From assembly GCA_903892515.1 (NCBI GenBank), contig CAITIS010000134.1, forward strand, positions 1 to 64,000: 64,000 nucleotides of DNA, read 5' to 3'. Positions 26,603 through 34,298 of this stretch are shown here, one piece after another. Both the position numbers and the translations under genes were made by a program. Numbering within the stretch: position 1 is the stretch's first letter; every line of letters starts with the position of its first letter. This stretch comes from an uncultured Planctomycetota bacterium. Lineage in GTDB: Bacteria > Planctomycetota > Phycisphaerae > SM23-33. The notes beneath the pieces are model-generated. The model had not been told where the DNA came from, ran no database searches, and saw only the letters and a program-made list of their open reading frames with translations.

Positions 26603-28444
26603 CTACGCTCCCTTTTGTGCGGGTTGGGGCGAACGCAGCATCGCCAGTGCCCGCCGCCAGGCCGAGAGGGTGAACAGCATCGGGTACAGCTGCTCGCTGT
26701 ACCAGAGCTTGGCGAAGTACAGGCCAATCGGGCTTTCGGGGAACTCCATGCCCTGGCGTGTTCGCCCCAGCAGGTAGCGGCAGCCTTCCTCAATGGCCTC
26801 GCGCGCGGCCGACGCCTGGGCGCCCAGCAGCTCTTTGCCCGCAGCGCACGCCGCCAAGGCTTCTGCCGCCAAGGCCGACTCTTCGACGCTCGAGTCCAGC
26901 GACTCCTGACCGCCCCAGCCGCCGTCGGAATTCTGCGCCCGCAGCAGGTAGCCCACCGCCCGGCGCATCATTTCCTGCACCGGCCAGTCGCCCGCCAGAT
27001 GCTCCAGTGCCAGCAGCACCCGCGACGTGCCATACACCAGGTTCGCGTGGTCGCTGGCCCGTTGATTGCCGAACCACAGCGCCGACCAGGCGCCCTCGGG
27101 GCCTTGCTCGTGGGCGAGGTAGTCAATCGCCGTCCGCGTCGAGGACTGGATCTGCCAGCACGTGGCCGCATCCAACCGCTTGGCCCACAGGTGCCACGCC
27201 AGCAAGGCATGGGCCGTCAGGTCGGGACTGCTGCGGTCGAAGGGCAGCTTGCCCCAGCCACGGCAAAACGTGGGAATGCCGCCATCGGCGTTCTGCAGGT
27301 TCAGCAGCCAGCGCGCTGCCCGTTGGGCGGCGGCACGCACTTCGGGGCTTTCGCGATCCAGTTCAAACAGCGCCACCATGGCCCCGGCAGTATCGTCGGC
27401 GTCGGGCACGCCGCCGGGCAATTCCGTCCACGTCCAGCCGCCGGCGGGGGCCAGTGTGTACGGGTGCTCGCGGCGCAATTGGCGATCCAGCAGCCAGCGC
27501 GTGAGTTGACAACGGTGCGTGTCGGACAGATCGTCACCGGCAGCCCGCACGGCCAGGCCCGTCAACCAGACCGACAGGTTCGTGTCGATGGGCCAGCTCC
27601 CATCTGGCCGGACGCTGAAGCGGAGGAACTCGGCCGCTTTCTGCGCCACCGGGTGACGGCCCCGGCCCGTCGAACACAGCGACATCAGCACAAAGCTGGT
27701 GAGCGGGGCGGCCTCCAGGAAGCCGCCGCTGGAAGGTTGGATTCGCTCCAGCAGCCGCAGCGTGGGTTTGACGGCCAGGCGGCGCAGCCAGCGCAGCGGC
27801 AGAAACCGCGGCGGGGCGTGAAAGAAGCGCGCCTGGCCGATGGCGATCAATGCCGGCGCGGCGTAGCTGACCACGGGCAGGCCCAGCTTGTGCCACAACC
27901 GTTGCGGCCAGGCCGCCAGCTCAAATGGCAGCGGCTGAATGTGCCGCCAGGCCGACCGCCCTTGTCCCAGCCGGCCCGACAGCGCCGCCATGGTCAGGAT
28001 GGGCACGGAGAAGGTGCGGTCCTTGCCGTAGCACTGCAGGATCGTGCTGGTCAGGTGGGTAGGCTCGGTTCCGCCGGCTCGCCGCTGGAGATACTGCGCT
28101 GCACGTTCCTGGGCGCGCCGGAGCGGTTCGGTCCGCTGGGCTTGCTTCATGGCCAGGGCCGACCACACCAGCAGCGTGGTGGCGACATTGCTGGGCGAGG
28201 AGGGCGTATCGCCCCAGCCGCCGTTGTCGTTCTGGTTCTCGCACAGCCAGGCCAGGGCCGGATCAATGAAATTATCCTGCGCAGCGCCGGTCGGGTCGAG
28301 TTGCCCCAGCGCGAACGCGGCCGTGGCCGTCGCCAGGGCGCTGCTGGACAGGTGCCCCGTCCAATAGCCTTCGGCGTCGCACCGGCCCATGAGCTCGCGG
28401 CAGGCCGATGAGCGGGCCAATTGAATTTCGTCAAGCAATGCCAT
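26603..28444 (-). CDS. Squalene-hopene cyclase family class II terpene cyclase
   Basis: 613 residues. QW-type repeats recur (QNDNGGWGDT near 71-80, LQNADGGIPTF, AHEQGPEGAWSALW, AQNSDGGWGG), and the catalytic DxDD motif reads PDADDTA at about 348-351, the acid that protonates a polyprene in squalene-hopene and tetraprenyl-curcumene cyclases. The full double alpha-barrel length is close to the usual 620-650. It should cyclise a linear polyprene at the membrane. No squalene synthase is in the window, so the substrate may not be squalene. The start lies inside the preceding gene (overlap of about 14 bases). The ATG at 28444 is preferred over a GTG at 28447. Confidence 0.88.
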   Translation of the reverse strand: MALLDEIQLARSSACRELMGRCDAEGYWTGHLSSSALATATAAFALGQLDPTGAAQDNFIDPALAWLCENQNDNGGWGDTPSSPSNVATTLLVWSALAMKQAQRTEPLRRAQERAAQYLQRRAGGTEPTHLTSTILQCYGKDRTFSVPILTMAALSGRLGQGRSAWRHIQPLPFELAAWPQRLWHKLGLPVVSYAAPALIAIGQARFFHAPPRFLPLRWLRRLAVKPTLRLLERIQPSSGGFLEAAPLTSFVLMSLCSTGRGRHPVAQKAAEFLRFSVRPDGSWPIDTNLSVWLTGLAVRAAGDDLSDTHRCQLTRWLLDRQLRREHPYTLAPAGGWTWTELPGGVPDADDTAGAMVALFELDRESPEVRAAAQRAARWLLNLQNADGGIPTFCRGWGKLPFDRSSPDLTAHALLAWHLWAKRLDAATCWQIQSSTRTAIDYLAHEQGPEGAWSALWFGNQRASDHANLVYGTSRVLLALEHLAGDWPVQEMMRRAVGYLLRAQNSDGGWGGQESLDSSVEESALAAEALAACAAGKELLGAQASAAREAIEEGCRYLLGRTRQGMEFPESPIGLYFAKLWYSEQLYPMLFTLSAWRRALAMLRSPQPAQKGA

Positions 28445-29420
28445 CACATATGCCCAGTGCCATCATCCCGTACAGCGAGTACTCGCAGTCGGAGTGCGGA
28501 TCGTCGGCTGTCGGATGAAAGCTAGCAGCCCGTTGAAAGAGTGCTTGTCGTCGTAGCATGGGCGTCTCGCCCATGAGTATTTCGGCCATTTTCGCGTCCT
28601 CTGACCACGGGCGAGACGCCCGTGCTACGTTTTTCGACGGGCAGCTAGCGCCATCATAGAGCCCCAGGACGTACCCGCGACAGTCGTGCACAATGGCGGA
28701 CAAGTCCGCCCCGCTACAGGATAGCGCCAGTAGCGCCACGGCCGTCGATAACAGATCGGGCCCCTTGGCCAGCGGGCTAGAAGCAAAGCCGCCGCTGCGG
28801 CACTGATCCGTCAGCCAGGCCACGTCCGTGGGATCGAGCGGCTGATCCAGCGCCCATTGCACCACCAGCGCCGCCGAAGCCAACGAAACCAGCGGCAGTT
28901 TCAAGCCCTTGCCGCCATAGCCTCCGCCGCGGCAACGGCAGGCATCGAGCGCCGCCATCACGCCCTCAGCCAGGTTACGTTCGGCGCGGGGCTCCTGAGC
29001 CATGTCCTGATAGATCCCCACCGCGAGAAAAGCGTCGTAGGGAGAAAAGCTCGGCGAGGGTGTTAACACGTTCAGTTCCGTCACGCGCGAAATCGCGGCG
29101 GTTCGCAGCTTGTCGCCGCCGGTTTCCGCCAGTAGTGCCGCCGAGCGCGCCCAGCAGGACAGGTGCACCAGGTCCAGTTGCGCGGGGTCAGCAGCCAGCA
29201 CGTACTGTCGCAGGGGCTCGTCGATGGCGCCGTCCAGGGCGATCCAGCACATCAGGCCAAAGGCGGTGTAGTACAGATCGCTCCGGCCTTGGCGGTTGAC
29301 GAAGCCGCCCCCGCTGTCGCGCTGGCCGGTGAGAAATTGCCGCAGGGGCTGGGCCGAATCAGGCAGCCGATTCCGCCCCAAGCGGGCGGCTCGGAGCATC
29401 TCCAGACGGAAGCTCTTCAT
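28431..29420 (-). CDS. Terpene-cyclase/prenyltransferase-like half-barrel protein
   Basis: 329 residues from the ATG at 29420. Repeats of the prenyltransferase/squalene-oxidase type are present (RQFLTGQRDSGGGFVNRQG, CRCRGGGYGG, LTDQCRSGGFASSP, then SDCEYSLYGMMALG at the end), enough for one alpha-alpha barrel. There is no DxDD motif. Between LSAIVHDCRGYVLGLYDGA and the conserved final repeat lies a 108-bp palindromic element (28525-28629) that adds about 35 residues without breaking the frame. The start overlaps the preceding fusion gene by about 60 bases. It probably acts with the cyclase downstream; its exact step is unknown. Confidence 0.75.
   Translation of the reverse strand: MKSFRLEMLRAARLGRNRLPDSAQPLRQFLTGQRDSGGGFVNRQGRSDLYYTAFGLMCWIALDGAIDEPLRQYVLAADPAQLDLVHLSCWARSAALLAETGGDKLRTAAISRVTELNVLTPSPSFSPYDAFLAVGIYQDMAQEPRAERNLAEGVMAALDACRCRGGGYGGKGLKLPLVSLASAALVVQWALDQPLDPTDVAWLTDQCRSGGFASSPLAKGPDLLSTAVALLALSCSGADLSAIVHDCRGYVLGLYDGASCPSKNVARASRPWSEDAKMAEILMGETPMLRRQALFQRAASFHPTADDPHSDCEYSLYGMMALGICDGIA
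28525..28629. repeat. Palindromic element inside the half-barrel cyclase-like gene
   Basis: The core (28552-28629) has ends CGTAGCATGGGCGTCTCGCC and CGGGCGAGACGCCCGTGCTACG. The copy at 37010-37111 lies between genes and shares even the outer GCCCGTTGAA(A)GA flank, so the unit is about 105 bp. Here it is translated, encoding ARASRPW...ILMGETPMLRRQ. Confidence 0.85.
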
Positions 29421-31146
29421 GGGTGGGGGCCTTGTGTACGACGCCAAGGATCCGGCTCAGCAGTCGCCGCAGCAGCAGCTTGGGCAAGGTCTGCTCGATG
29501 CCGTCCAGCGCCCGCACCGCCTGGCGCTTGTAGGAATCCAGCAGCTCGCGGGCCTGCGGCTCGACGTGCAACTGCCGCAACAGCCAGATCAGGTCTTCGC
29601 TCGCCGCCGGCTGCTCGGGCGCCTCCGTCGTGGCCAAGCCCGACCAAGCCTTTGCCAGCACGGCCCGCTGCGCTTCGTTGGCCGACTCGTGCGCTAGCGC
29701 CAGCAAGATCGACGGGCCCAGCTTGATCTGGGTATCGCCGGCCTGCAGCTCGCGCCAATCGTCCAGGTCGTCCTGGATCTGGTAGGCGATGCCCAAGGCT
29801 TCGCTGTACGCGGACAGGCTCTTCCAGATGCCGTTAGTCACGCCCGCCAGCATGGCGCCCAAGCTCAGCGCCACCTCAAAGGCCGGGGCGGTCTTGCGGC
29901 GGAAAATGTCGATGACCTCCTCAGGCCGCAAGGGCCGGGGATGCCGCAGCCACCACAATTCTTCGCCCTGGCCGACGCACAAGCTGCGGTGCCCGTCGGC
30001 GGCCACGCTGAGCATGGCGGCCTTGGTCTCGTCCGTGGCGGCGCAGCGCCCGATCAGGCGATAGCCTTCGCCCAGCAGGAAGTCGCCCACGTTCAGCGCC
30101 ACCGGCACACCCAGCCGCTCGTGCAGCGTCTTCTGCCCGTAGCGGAAGCTGTCGGCGTCCTCAATGTCGTCGTGAATCAGCGAGGCCTTGTGGAAGCACT
30201 CGACCGCCACGGCCAGGGTCTGAAAATCTTCCAACCGGGCCGAATGCGCCCCCGCTCCAGTTTCGCCCGGAGCAACTCCGGCCGGTTCGGCCACGAAGGC
30301 GCGGTACGCGCACGCCCCCAGCAGCGGCCGCCAGCGCTTGCCCGCCTGGGCCAGCCACTCCTGCGCCAGCCGCTCGGTCTGGCTGGTCGGCTCGCCCAGC
30401 AACGCCGCCAGCACCTGGGGCTCAAACCAGCCATCGACGTGCCGGCGCAACTCCTGGATGTCCACCATCATGCCACCGCCCTGTCGGTTGGGGGCCTCGC
30501 GACCGCCGTGCGTCACAGCCTCCGAGCCCAGTCCAATGGCGTCCTGCACCCAATCCAAGTCCACGGCCGTGTCGCTGCAGCCGTCCTGCAACAGCGGTAT
30601 GGCCAGGGCAGGTATCGCCGCCTCTTCCATGTAAGGATAGACCCGCTCGAGCGAGGAAAGACAGCTAACCCCGATAACGGCCTCAACTTGCCCCGAGGCC
30701 ACCAGCGACATCACCACGGCCGTGCCTTCGGCCACCAGCACGACATAGCCCAATTTCTGCGCCAATTGCTGCAAGCCCGCCAGATCGCACGAACCGCACT
30801 GGTTGCACAGCAGGCCCACGCCGTCGAGCTGGCCGCGACAATGCGCCTGGTCGCGCAGGCAGCGCGGCAGCAGCAAAAGCCGGCGCGAAAAGGGGATGCC
30901 GGCCACGCAGCCACGCCAGATTTCATTGGAAAGCATGACGGCGGCGTAGCGGGCGAATTCCTGCTCCAAGCCGGCCAGTCTCAGCACCTTTGCGGCGTGG
31001 GTCCGCAACTCCTCCAACGCCGGCGGCGGGGGAATACGCTCATCGGCCACGTACCGGACGATCACCTCGCGCAGCCGCTGCCGCATCTCGCGCTGCGGCG
31101 GGATGTCCTGCTGAACCGGCCTGGATCTATTCACGGACTCGTGCAT
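29359..31146 (-). CDS. DUF116-polyprenyl synthase fusion
   Basis: 595 residues. Residues about 70-205 resemble DUF116: LLLLPRCLRDQAHC and LLCNQCGSCDL provide five cysteines, suggesting a metal or iron-sulfur site, followed by an alpha/beta segment (VAEGTAVVMSLVASGQVEAVIGVSCLSSLERV). After a Gly-rich linker (about 210-227) comes a trans-polyprenyl diphosphate synthase: AGKRWRPLLGACA, first Asp-rich motif HDDIED (326-330), and second QDDLDDW (459-463). It should elongate an allylic diphosphate; product length is unknown. It heads the terpenoid operon and overlaps the next gene. The join of a cysteine-rich domain to a prenyl synthase is unusual. The start has no strong ribosome binding site; the Met at residue 21 is an alternative. 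Confidence 0.85.
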   Translation of the reverse strand: MHESVNRSRPVQQDIPPQREMRQRLREVIVRYVADERIPPPPALEELRTHAAKVLRLAGLEQEFARYAAVMLSNEIWRGCVAGIPFSRRLLLLPRCLRDQAHCRGQLDGVGLLCNQCGSCDLAGLQQLAQKLGYVVLVAEGTAVVMSLVASGQVEAVIGVSCLSSLERVYPYMEEAAIPALAIPLLQDGCSDTAVDLDWVQDAIGLGSEAVTHGGREAPNRQGGGMMVDIQELRRHVDGWFEPQVLAALLGEPTSQTERLAQEWLAQAGKRWRPLLGACAYRAFVAEPAGVAPGETGAGAHSARLEDFQTLAVAVECFHKASLIHDDIEDADSFRYGQKTLHERLGVPVALNVGDFLLGEGYRLIGRCAATDETKAAMLSVAADGHRSLCVGQGEELWWLRHPRPLRPEEVIDIFRRKTAPAFEVALSLGAMLAGVTNGIWKSLSAYSEALGIAYQIQDDLDDWRELQAGDTQIKLGPSILLALAHESANEAQRAVLAKAWSGLATTEAPEQPAASEDLIWLLRQLHVEPQARELLDSYKRQAVRALDGIEQTLPKLLLRRLLSRILGVVHKAPTHEELPSGDAPSRPLGAESAA

Positions 31147-31500
31147 GGCTGGATGAATGGTACCACGTCAACGGGGGAAACCGGAATCGGGAAGCCGGAA
31201 TCCGCAAAGCCAGGTCAAAGACATTGGCCACAGGTGCTATCAAGACGCGACATTAAGACCACGATATCAGATAAGTTTATCGTCGGCATTCTCGGCACCT
31301 CTGCTGAGATCTCTGCGTAGCGGCTAATGCTTCCTTGACGCTTCCTGCAGTTTTGGCCTAGGAAGCAACTAGGTCACACCCCGGAAAACACACCCCCAAG
31401 CCGCCAAAGAACGCAATCTGGTGAACTTTAGGCCGCCACGTGAGCTCGTTGTCGGTCCTGAGGCATTTGCCCGGTCGGGAATCCCCTTAGAGGCAAAACA
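31147..31500. other. Gene-free spacer
   Basis: A short 'ggaatcgggaagccggaatcc' repeat fragment lies at 31181-31208. The rest shows no gene or clear structure. Confidence 0.5.
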
Positions 31501-31502
31501 GG

Positions 31503-31538
31503 TGCGATAAATATCACGGCATGGCGATATATATCGCG
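31503..31538. promoter_or_regulatory. AT-rich palindromic boxes upstream of the HicB-like gene
   Basis: GCGATATATATCGC (31524-31537) is a perfect 14-base palindrome, and the related GTGCGATAAATATCAC lies just before it. They stand out from GC-rich surroundings and precede the small gene at 31605 by about 70 bases, so they could be operator sites. Confidence 0.4.
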
Positions 31539-31604
31539 TCGGGCGGCGGCGATCCGCCGTTGCGGGAGAACGCATGGACGAAATGATGCCGAAGGAAAGC
31601 ACCG

Positions 31605-31823
31605 ATGAGAATTGGAATCAGAGTTCGAAAGACGGGCACTCGCCGCTATCACGCCTGGTGCCCGGCGCTGCCGGGGTGCTGCGTGGACGGCGCCACTGGC
31701 GAGGATGCCCGACGCAATTTGAAGTGGGCGGTCGCGGGATATCGGGCATGCCTGGACGCCACGGTGCCCAAGGACATGCAAGAGCACGTGCTGGGGCTGT
31801 CACGTGCGTTGGCTCAACCGTAA
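31605..31823 (+). CDS. HicB-like small protein (orphan)
   Basis: 72 residues beginning MRIGIRVRKTGTRRYHAWCPALPGCCVDGATGEDARRNL, the partial RNase H-like fold of HicB antitoxins (the pattern A-x-C-P-x-L-P-G-C, then G-x-T-x-E-D-A). AAGGA lies about eight bases before the ATG. HicB proteins neutralise HicA mRNA interferases, but no hicA-like frame is adjacent on either side. There is no DNA-binding tail. It may be a solitary regulator or a remnant. Confidence 0.6.
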   Translation: MRIGIRVRKTGTRRYHAWCPALPGCCVDGATGEDARRNLKWAVAGYRACLDATVPKDMQEHVLGLSRALAQP

Positions 31824-31897
31824 TCGCGGGCGAGCGTTCAGCCCGACTTGATTGTGCGACACGATCGCTACCGGCGAGCAGCCCGCGAGGCGGGCCG

Positions 31898-33631
31898 CTA
31901 ATCTTTGCCCAGCAGCTCACGCAGCTCCGGCATGCGGAGCAATCGAGCCACGGCCAGGAAGACCAGCGCCCCAGCCGGCACGCACACCGACACCACCAGC
32001 CAGTTCGGCCGGCCCGCCAGTGGCACGCGCAGGGCGTAAATCGCCGCCGCCATGGCCGAAGCCGCCACGGCTGAACGCAGCAGGCTCTTAAGCAGGCTGC
32101 GGCCGCCGATCCGCCCGAGCTGCATCTTGAGCATCACCGCCAGCACCACTGCGTCTAAGCTCATGGTCGAGGCCGTCGCGATGCCGAACGCCCGCGAGCC
32201 CAGCGACGGCACCCAGATCAGCGTGAACACCAGCACCATGTTCACCACCGCCATCACGGCCACCACCTTCAGCGGCTTGATGGGCTGCTTGAGGGCGTAA
32301 AAGGCCTTGAGGAAGATCTGGTACGTGGAATACGCCAGCATGCCCAGCACGAACATCTGCAGGACGGCCGTCGTTTCGTGCACGGCCGCGGCGTCGAACT
32401 TCCGCCGCTGATAGATCAGCGAAGTAATGGGTTCGGCCAGCACGAACAGGCCAGTGCCGGCCGCCAAGCCTTCCATGGACGAGACGCGCAGGGCGCGATT
32501 CACGCCCTCGCGCATGGCCGCCATGTCGCCACGGGCCGCGTACCGCGACAGCAGCGGGAAGATCGCCACGCTCAGCGAGATCGCCAGCACGCCCATGGGG
32601 AACTGGTAAAGTTGGCTGGCCGAGTACACGCACACCTGCGTGCCCTCGCGCAGCGGCAGCAGAAATTCCCGGCCCAGGAAGCTGATGGTCTCGTGGCCAG
32701 GAGAGCGCGAAAACCACTGGATGACCAGCCCCTCAAAAAGCGAGGAAAGCTGCGGGAAGCCCAGCCCCAGCACCACCGGGCCCATCAGTTTCATGATCTG
32801 CCAGACGCCCGGCTCGACGGGCCGAAGGTGCATGGAGGCCGGCATGCCGTTGGCCTTGAGCACCCACAGCGCCAGCAGAAACTGGATGACGCTGGCGGCC
32901 GTCACCGACAGCGCGATGATCATCAGGTGCACGCGCTCGGCCCGGAAATGCGGCGCGATAAACCAGGCGGCCGCGATCATGCAGATGTTGAGAACGCACG
33001 GGGCGAAGGCCGGATACCAGAAATGCCCGCGGCAATTCAGGGCCGAGCTGACCAGCGCCAGCAGGCAGATGCTGACCATGAAGGGCAGCATGATGGCCGT
33101 GAGCAGCAGCAGGAGTTGGCGGTCGGCATGGTAGATCTCGTCGGCGGTGCGCTGGGGCGTCCAGCCTTCGGCGATGGCGCGGGACTGGATCTCCAGGTGG
33201 CTGCCGGCGCAGGTGGACTTGATGTCCGCGACGCGCTGAGGCTCGTCGAGTGGGGTAGGGTGGGCCGAGGTCGCTGCGGCGACCGAGTCCCACCGTTCTT
33301 GCGGCAGCGGTCCCCAGGCGTGCGTGGCCAGGCCATACACCAGCAGGCCGACCTGGATCAGCACCATCAGGCCCGACAGAAACACCCCCAGCAGGCCCAT
33401 GGCGTTAGAGAGCAGGCGGTTGGCGCTGCTCTGGCCATCCAGCCGGGTGGTTTCGGTGAAGACCGGCACAAACGCCCCGGCCAGCGCGCCTTCGCCGAAC
33501 AGCCGGCGGAACAGGTTGGGGATGCGAAACGCCAGCACGAAGGCGCTGTTCTGGCGGTTGGCGCCGTAGCTGGCGATGGCCATGTCCCGGATCATGCCCA
33601 GGATGCGTGACACCACGGTGATGGCGGCCAT
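31898..33631 (-). CDS. murJ: Lipid II flippase MurJ (MviN)
   Basis: At least 577 residues with about 14 hydrophobic segments of the MOP superfamily. SRILGMIRDMAIASYGA, FRIPNLFRRLFGEGALAGAFVPVF and ALNCRGHFWYPAFAPCVLNI are diagnostic. It moves lipid-linked peptidoglycan precursors across the inner membrane. Two oddities. First, the conserved N-terminus extends upstream in frame (EREHFFGAAKKM) to about 33733 without any ATG, GTG or TTG; an ATC at 33698-33700 has GAGG six bases upstream, so a non-canonical start is possible. Second, about 14 residues (WDSVAAATSAHPTP) between two membrane helices come from a palindromic repeat at 33252-33295. Confidence 0.93.
   Translation of the reverse strand: MAAITVVSRILGMIRDMAIASYGANRQNSAFVLAFRIPNLFRRLFGEGALAGAFVPVFTETTRLDGQSSANRLLSNAMGLLGVFLSGLMVLIQVGLLVYGLATHAWGPLPQERWDSVAAATSAHPTPLDEPQRVADIKSTCAGSHLEIQSRAIAEGWTPQRTADEIYHADRQLLLLLTAIMLPFMVSICLLALVSSALNCRGHFWYPAFAPCVLNICMIAAAWFIAPHFRAERVHLMIIALSVTAASVIQFLLALWVLKANGMPASMHLRPVEPGVWQIMKLMGPVVLGLGFPQLSSLFEGLVIQWFSRSPGHETISFLGREFLLPLREGTQVCVYSASQLYQFPMGVLAISLSVAIFPLLSRYAARGDMAAMREGVNRALRVSSMEGLAAGTGLFVLAEPITSLIYQRRKFDAAAVHETTAVLQMFVLGMLAYSTYQIFLKAFYALKQPIKPLKVVAVMAVVNMVLVFTLIWVPSLGSRAFGIATASTMSLDAVVLAVMLKMQLGRIGGRSLLKSLLRSAVAASAMAAAIYALRVPLAGRPNWLVVSVCVPAGALVFLAVARLLRMPELRELLGKD
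33252..33295. repeat. Palindromic repeat inside murJ
   Basis: GTAGGGTGGGCCGAGG and CCGAGTCCCACC are the arms of a family whose other copies lie at 57846-57894 (inverted) and, degraded, at 52232-52268. The copy is read in frame in a periplasmic or cytoplasmic loop of MurJ. Confidence 0.75.
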
Positions 33632-33796
33632 CTTCTTGGCAGCGCCGAAGAAGTGCTCGCGTTCCTTGCGAGCGTCGTGTTGAGTCGATCCGTCGGTGAT
33701 GGCTGCCTCGACTGTTCCAGCCAGCGTTTCAGGTTAGCTGGCTCCTTCGTATATCGTTAATCCAGATACCGCTTAAGTTTGCGTGTTTACACGCTT

Positions 33797-34165
33797 CAGG
33801 TGGCACAGGCTTTCCAGCCTGTGCAGCACAGCCTAAAAGGCTGTGCCACCTGTGGACAGGGAAGCATAGTCTGCGCTAGATGCCGCGAACCGCACAACTC
33901 GCGACTTGACCGTCTGCATTCCGCCTCTTGGCTTCGAGCCTGCGCTGCTCGATTCTCAAGGCCCGAAGGGCCGGGACGATTGTAGCCGGGGGCGTGAGCC
34001 CCCGGTAGGCGGCAGCAACAGTAAGAGCCCCGAGGGGGCGGCAGAGGCTTTCGGCCTCGCTGTGTCGCCCCTTCGGGGCTGAGGTTTTCTCTGCCGCACA
34101 CCGGGGGCTCACGCCCCCGGCTACAATCGTAACGCCCCTTCGGGGCGAAAGACTCAACCGCAACC
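33797..34165. repeat. Double hairpin and a 190-bp compound palindrome
   Basis: GTGGCACAGGCTTTCCAGCCTGTGC plus GCACAGCCTAAAAGGCTGTGCCACC lie at about 33799-33851. At 33958-34150, outer arms GGCCCGAAGGGCCGGGACGAT/ATCGTAACGCCCCTTCGGGGC enclose arms CCGGGGGCGTGAGCCCCCGG/CCGGGGGCTCACGCCCCCGG, which are hairpins themselves, around a central AGAGCCCCGAGGGGGCG/CGCCCCTTCGGGGCT pair. No gene is supported between 33735 and 34298. Confidence 0.75.
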
Positions 34166-34298
34166 GCTCGTAAACCCGCTGTTCCTGGACTCACTATTCC
34201 TGGGTTCTTGCATTCCCAGACCCGACTCACCGGGGGATCGAGCCGCCGAATCCACGAATTCACCAGTTCACGAATCCCGAACCCGCGACTTCACGCCG

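Noticed and set aside
25643-28411. A 922-codon plus-strand open frame opposite the cyclase and propeller genes
   Set aside because: It is antisense to two well-supported genes; the composition (Arg, Gln, His, Gly rich) is typical of shadow frames.
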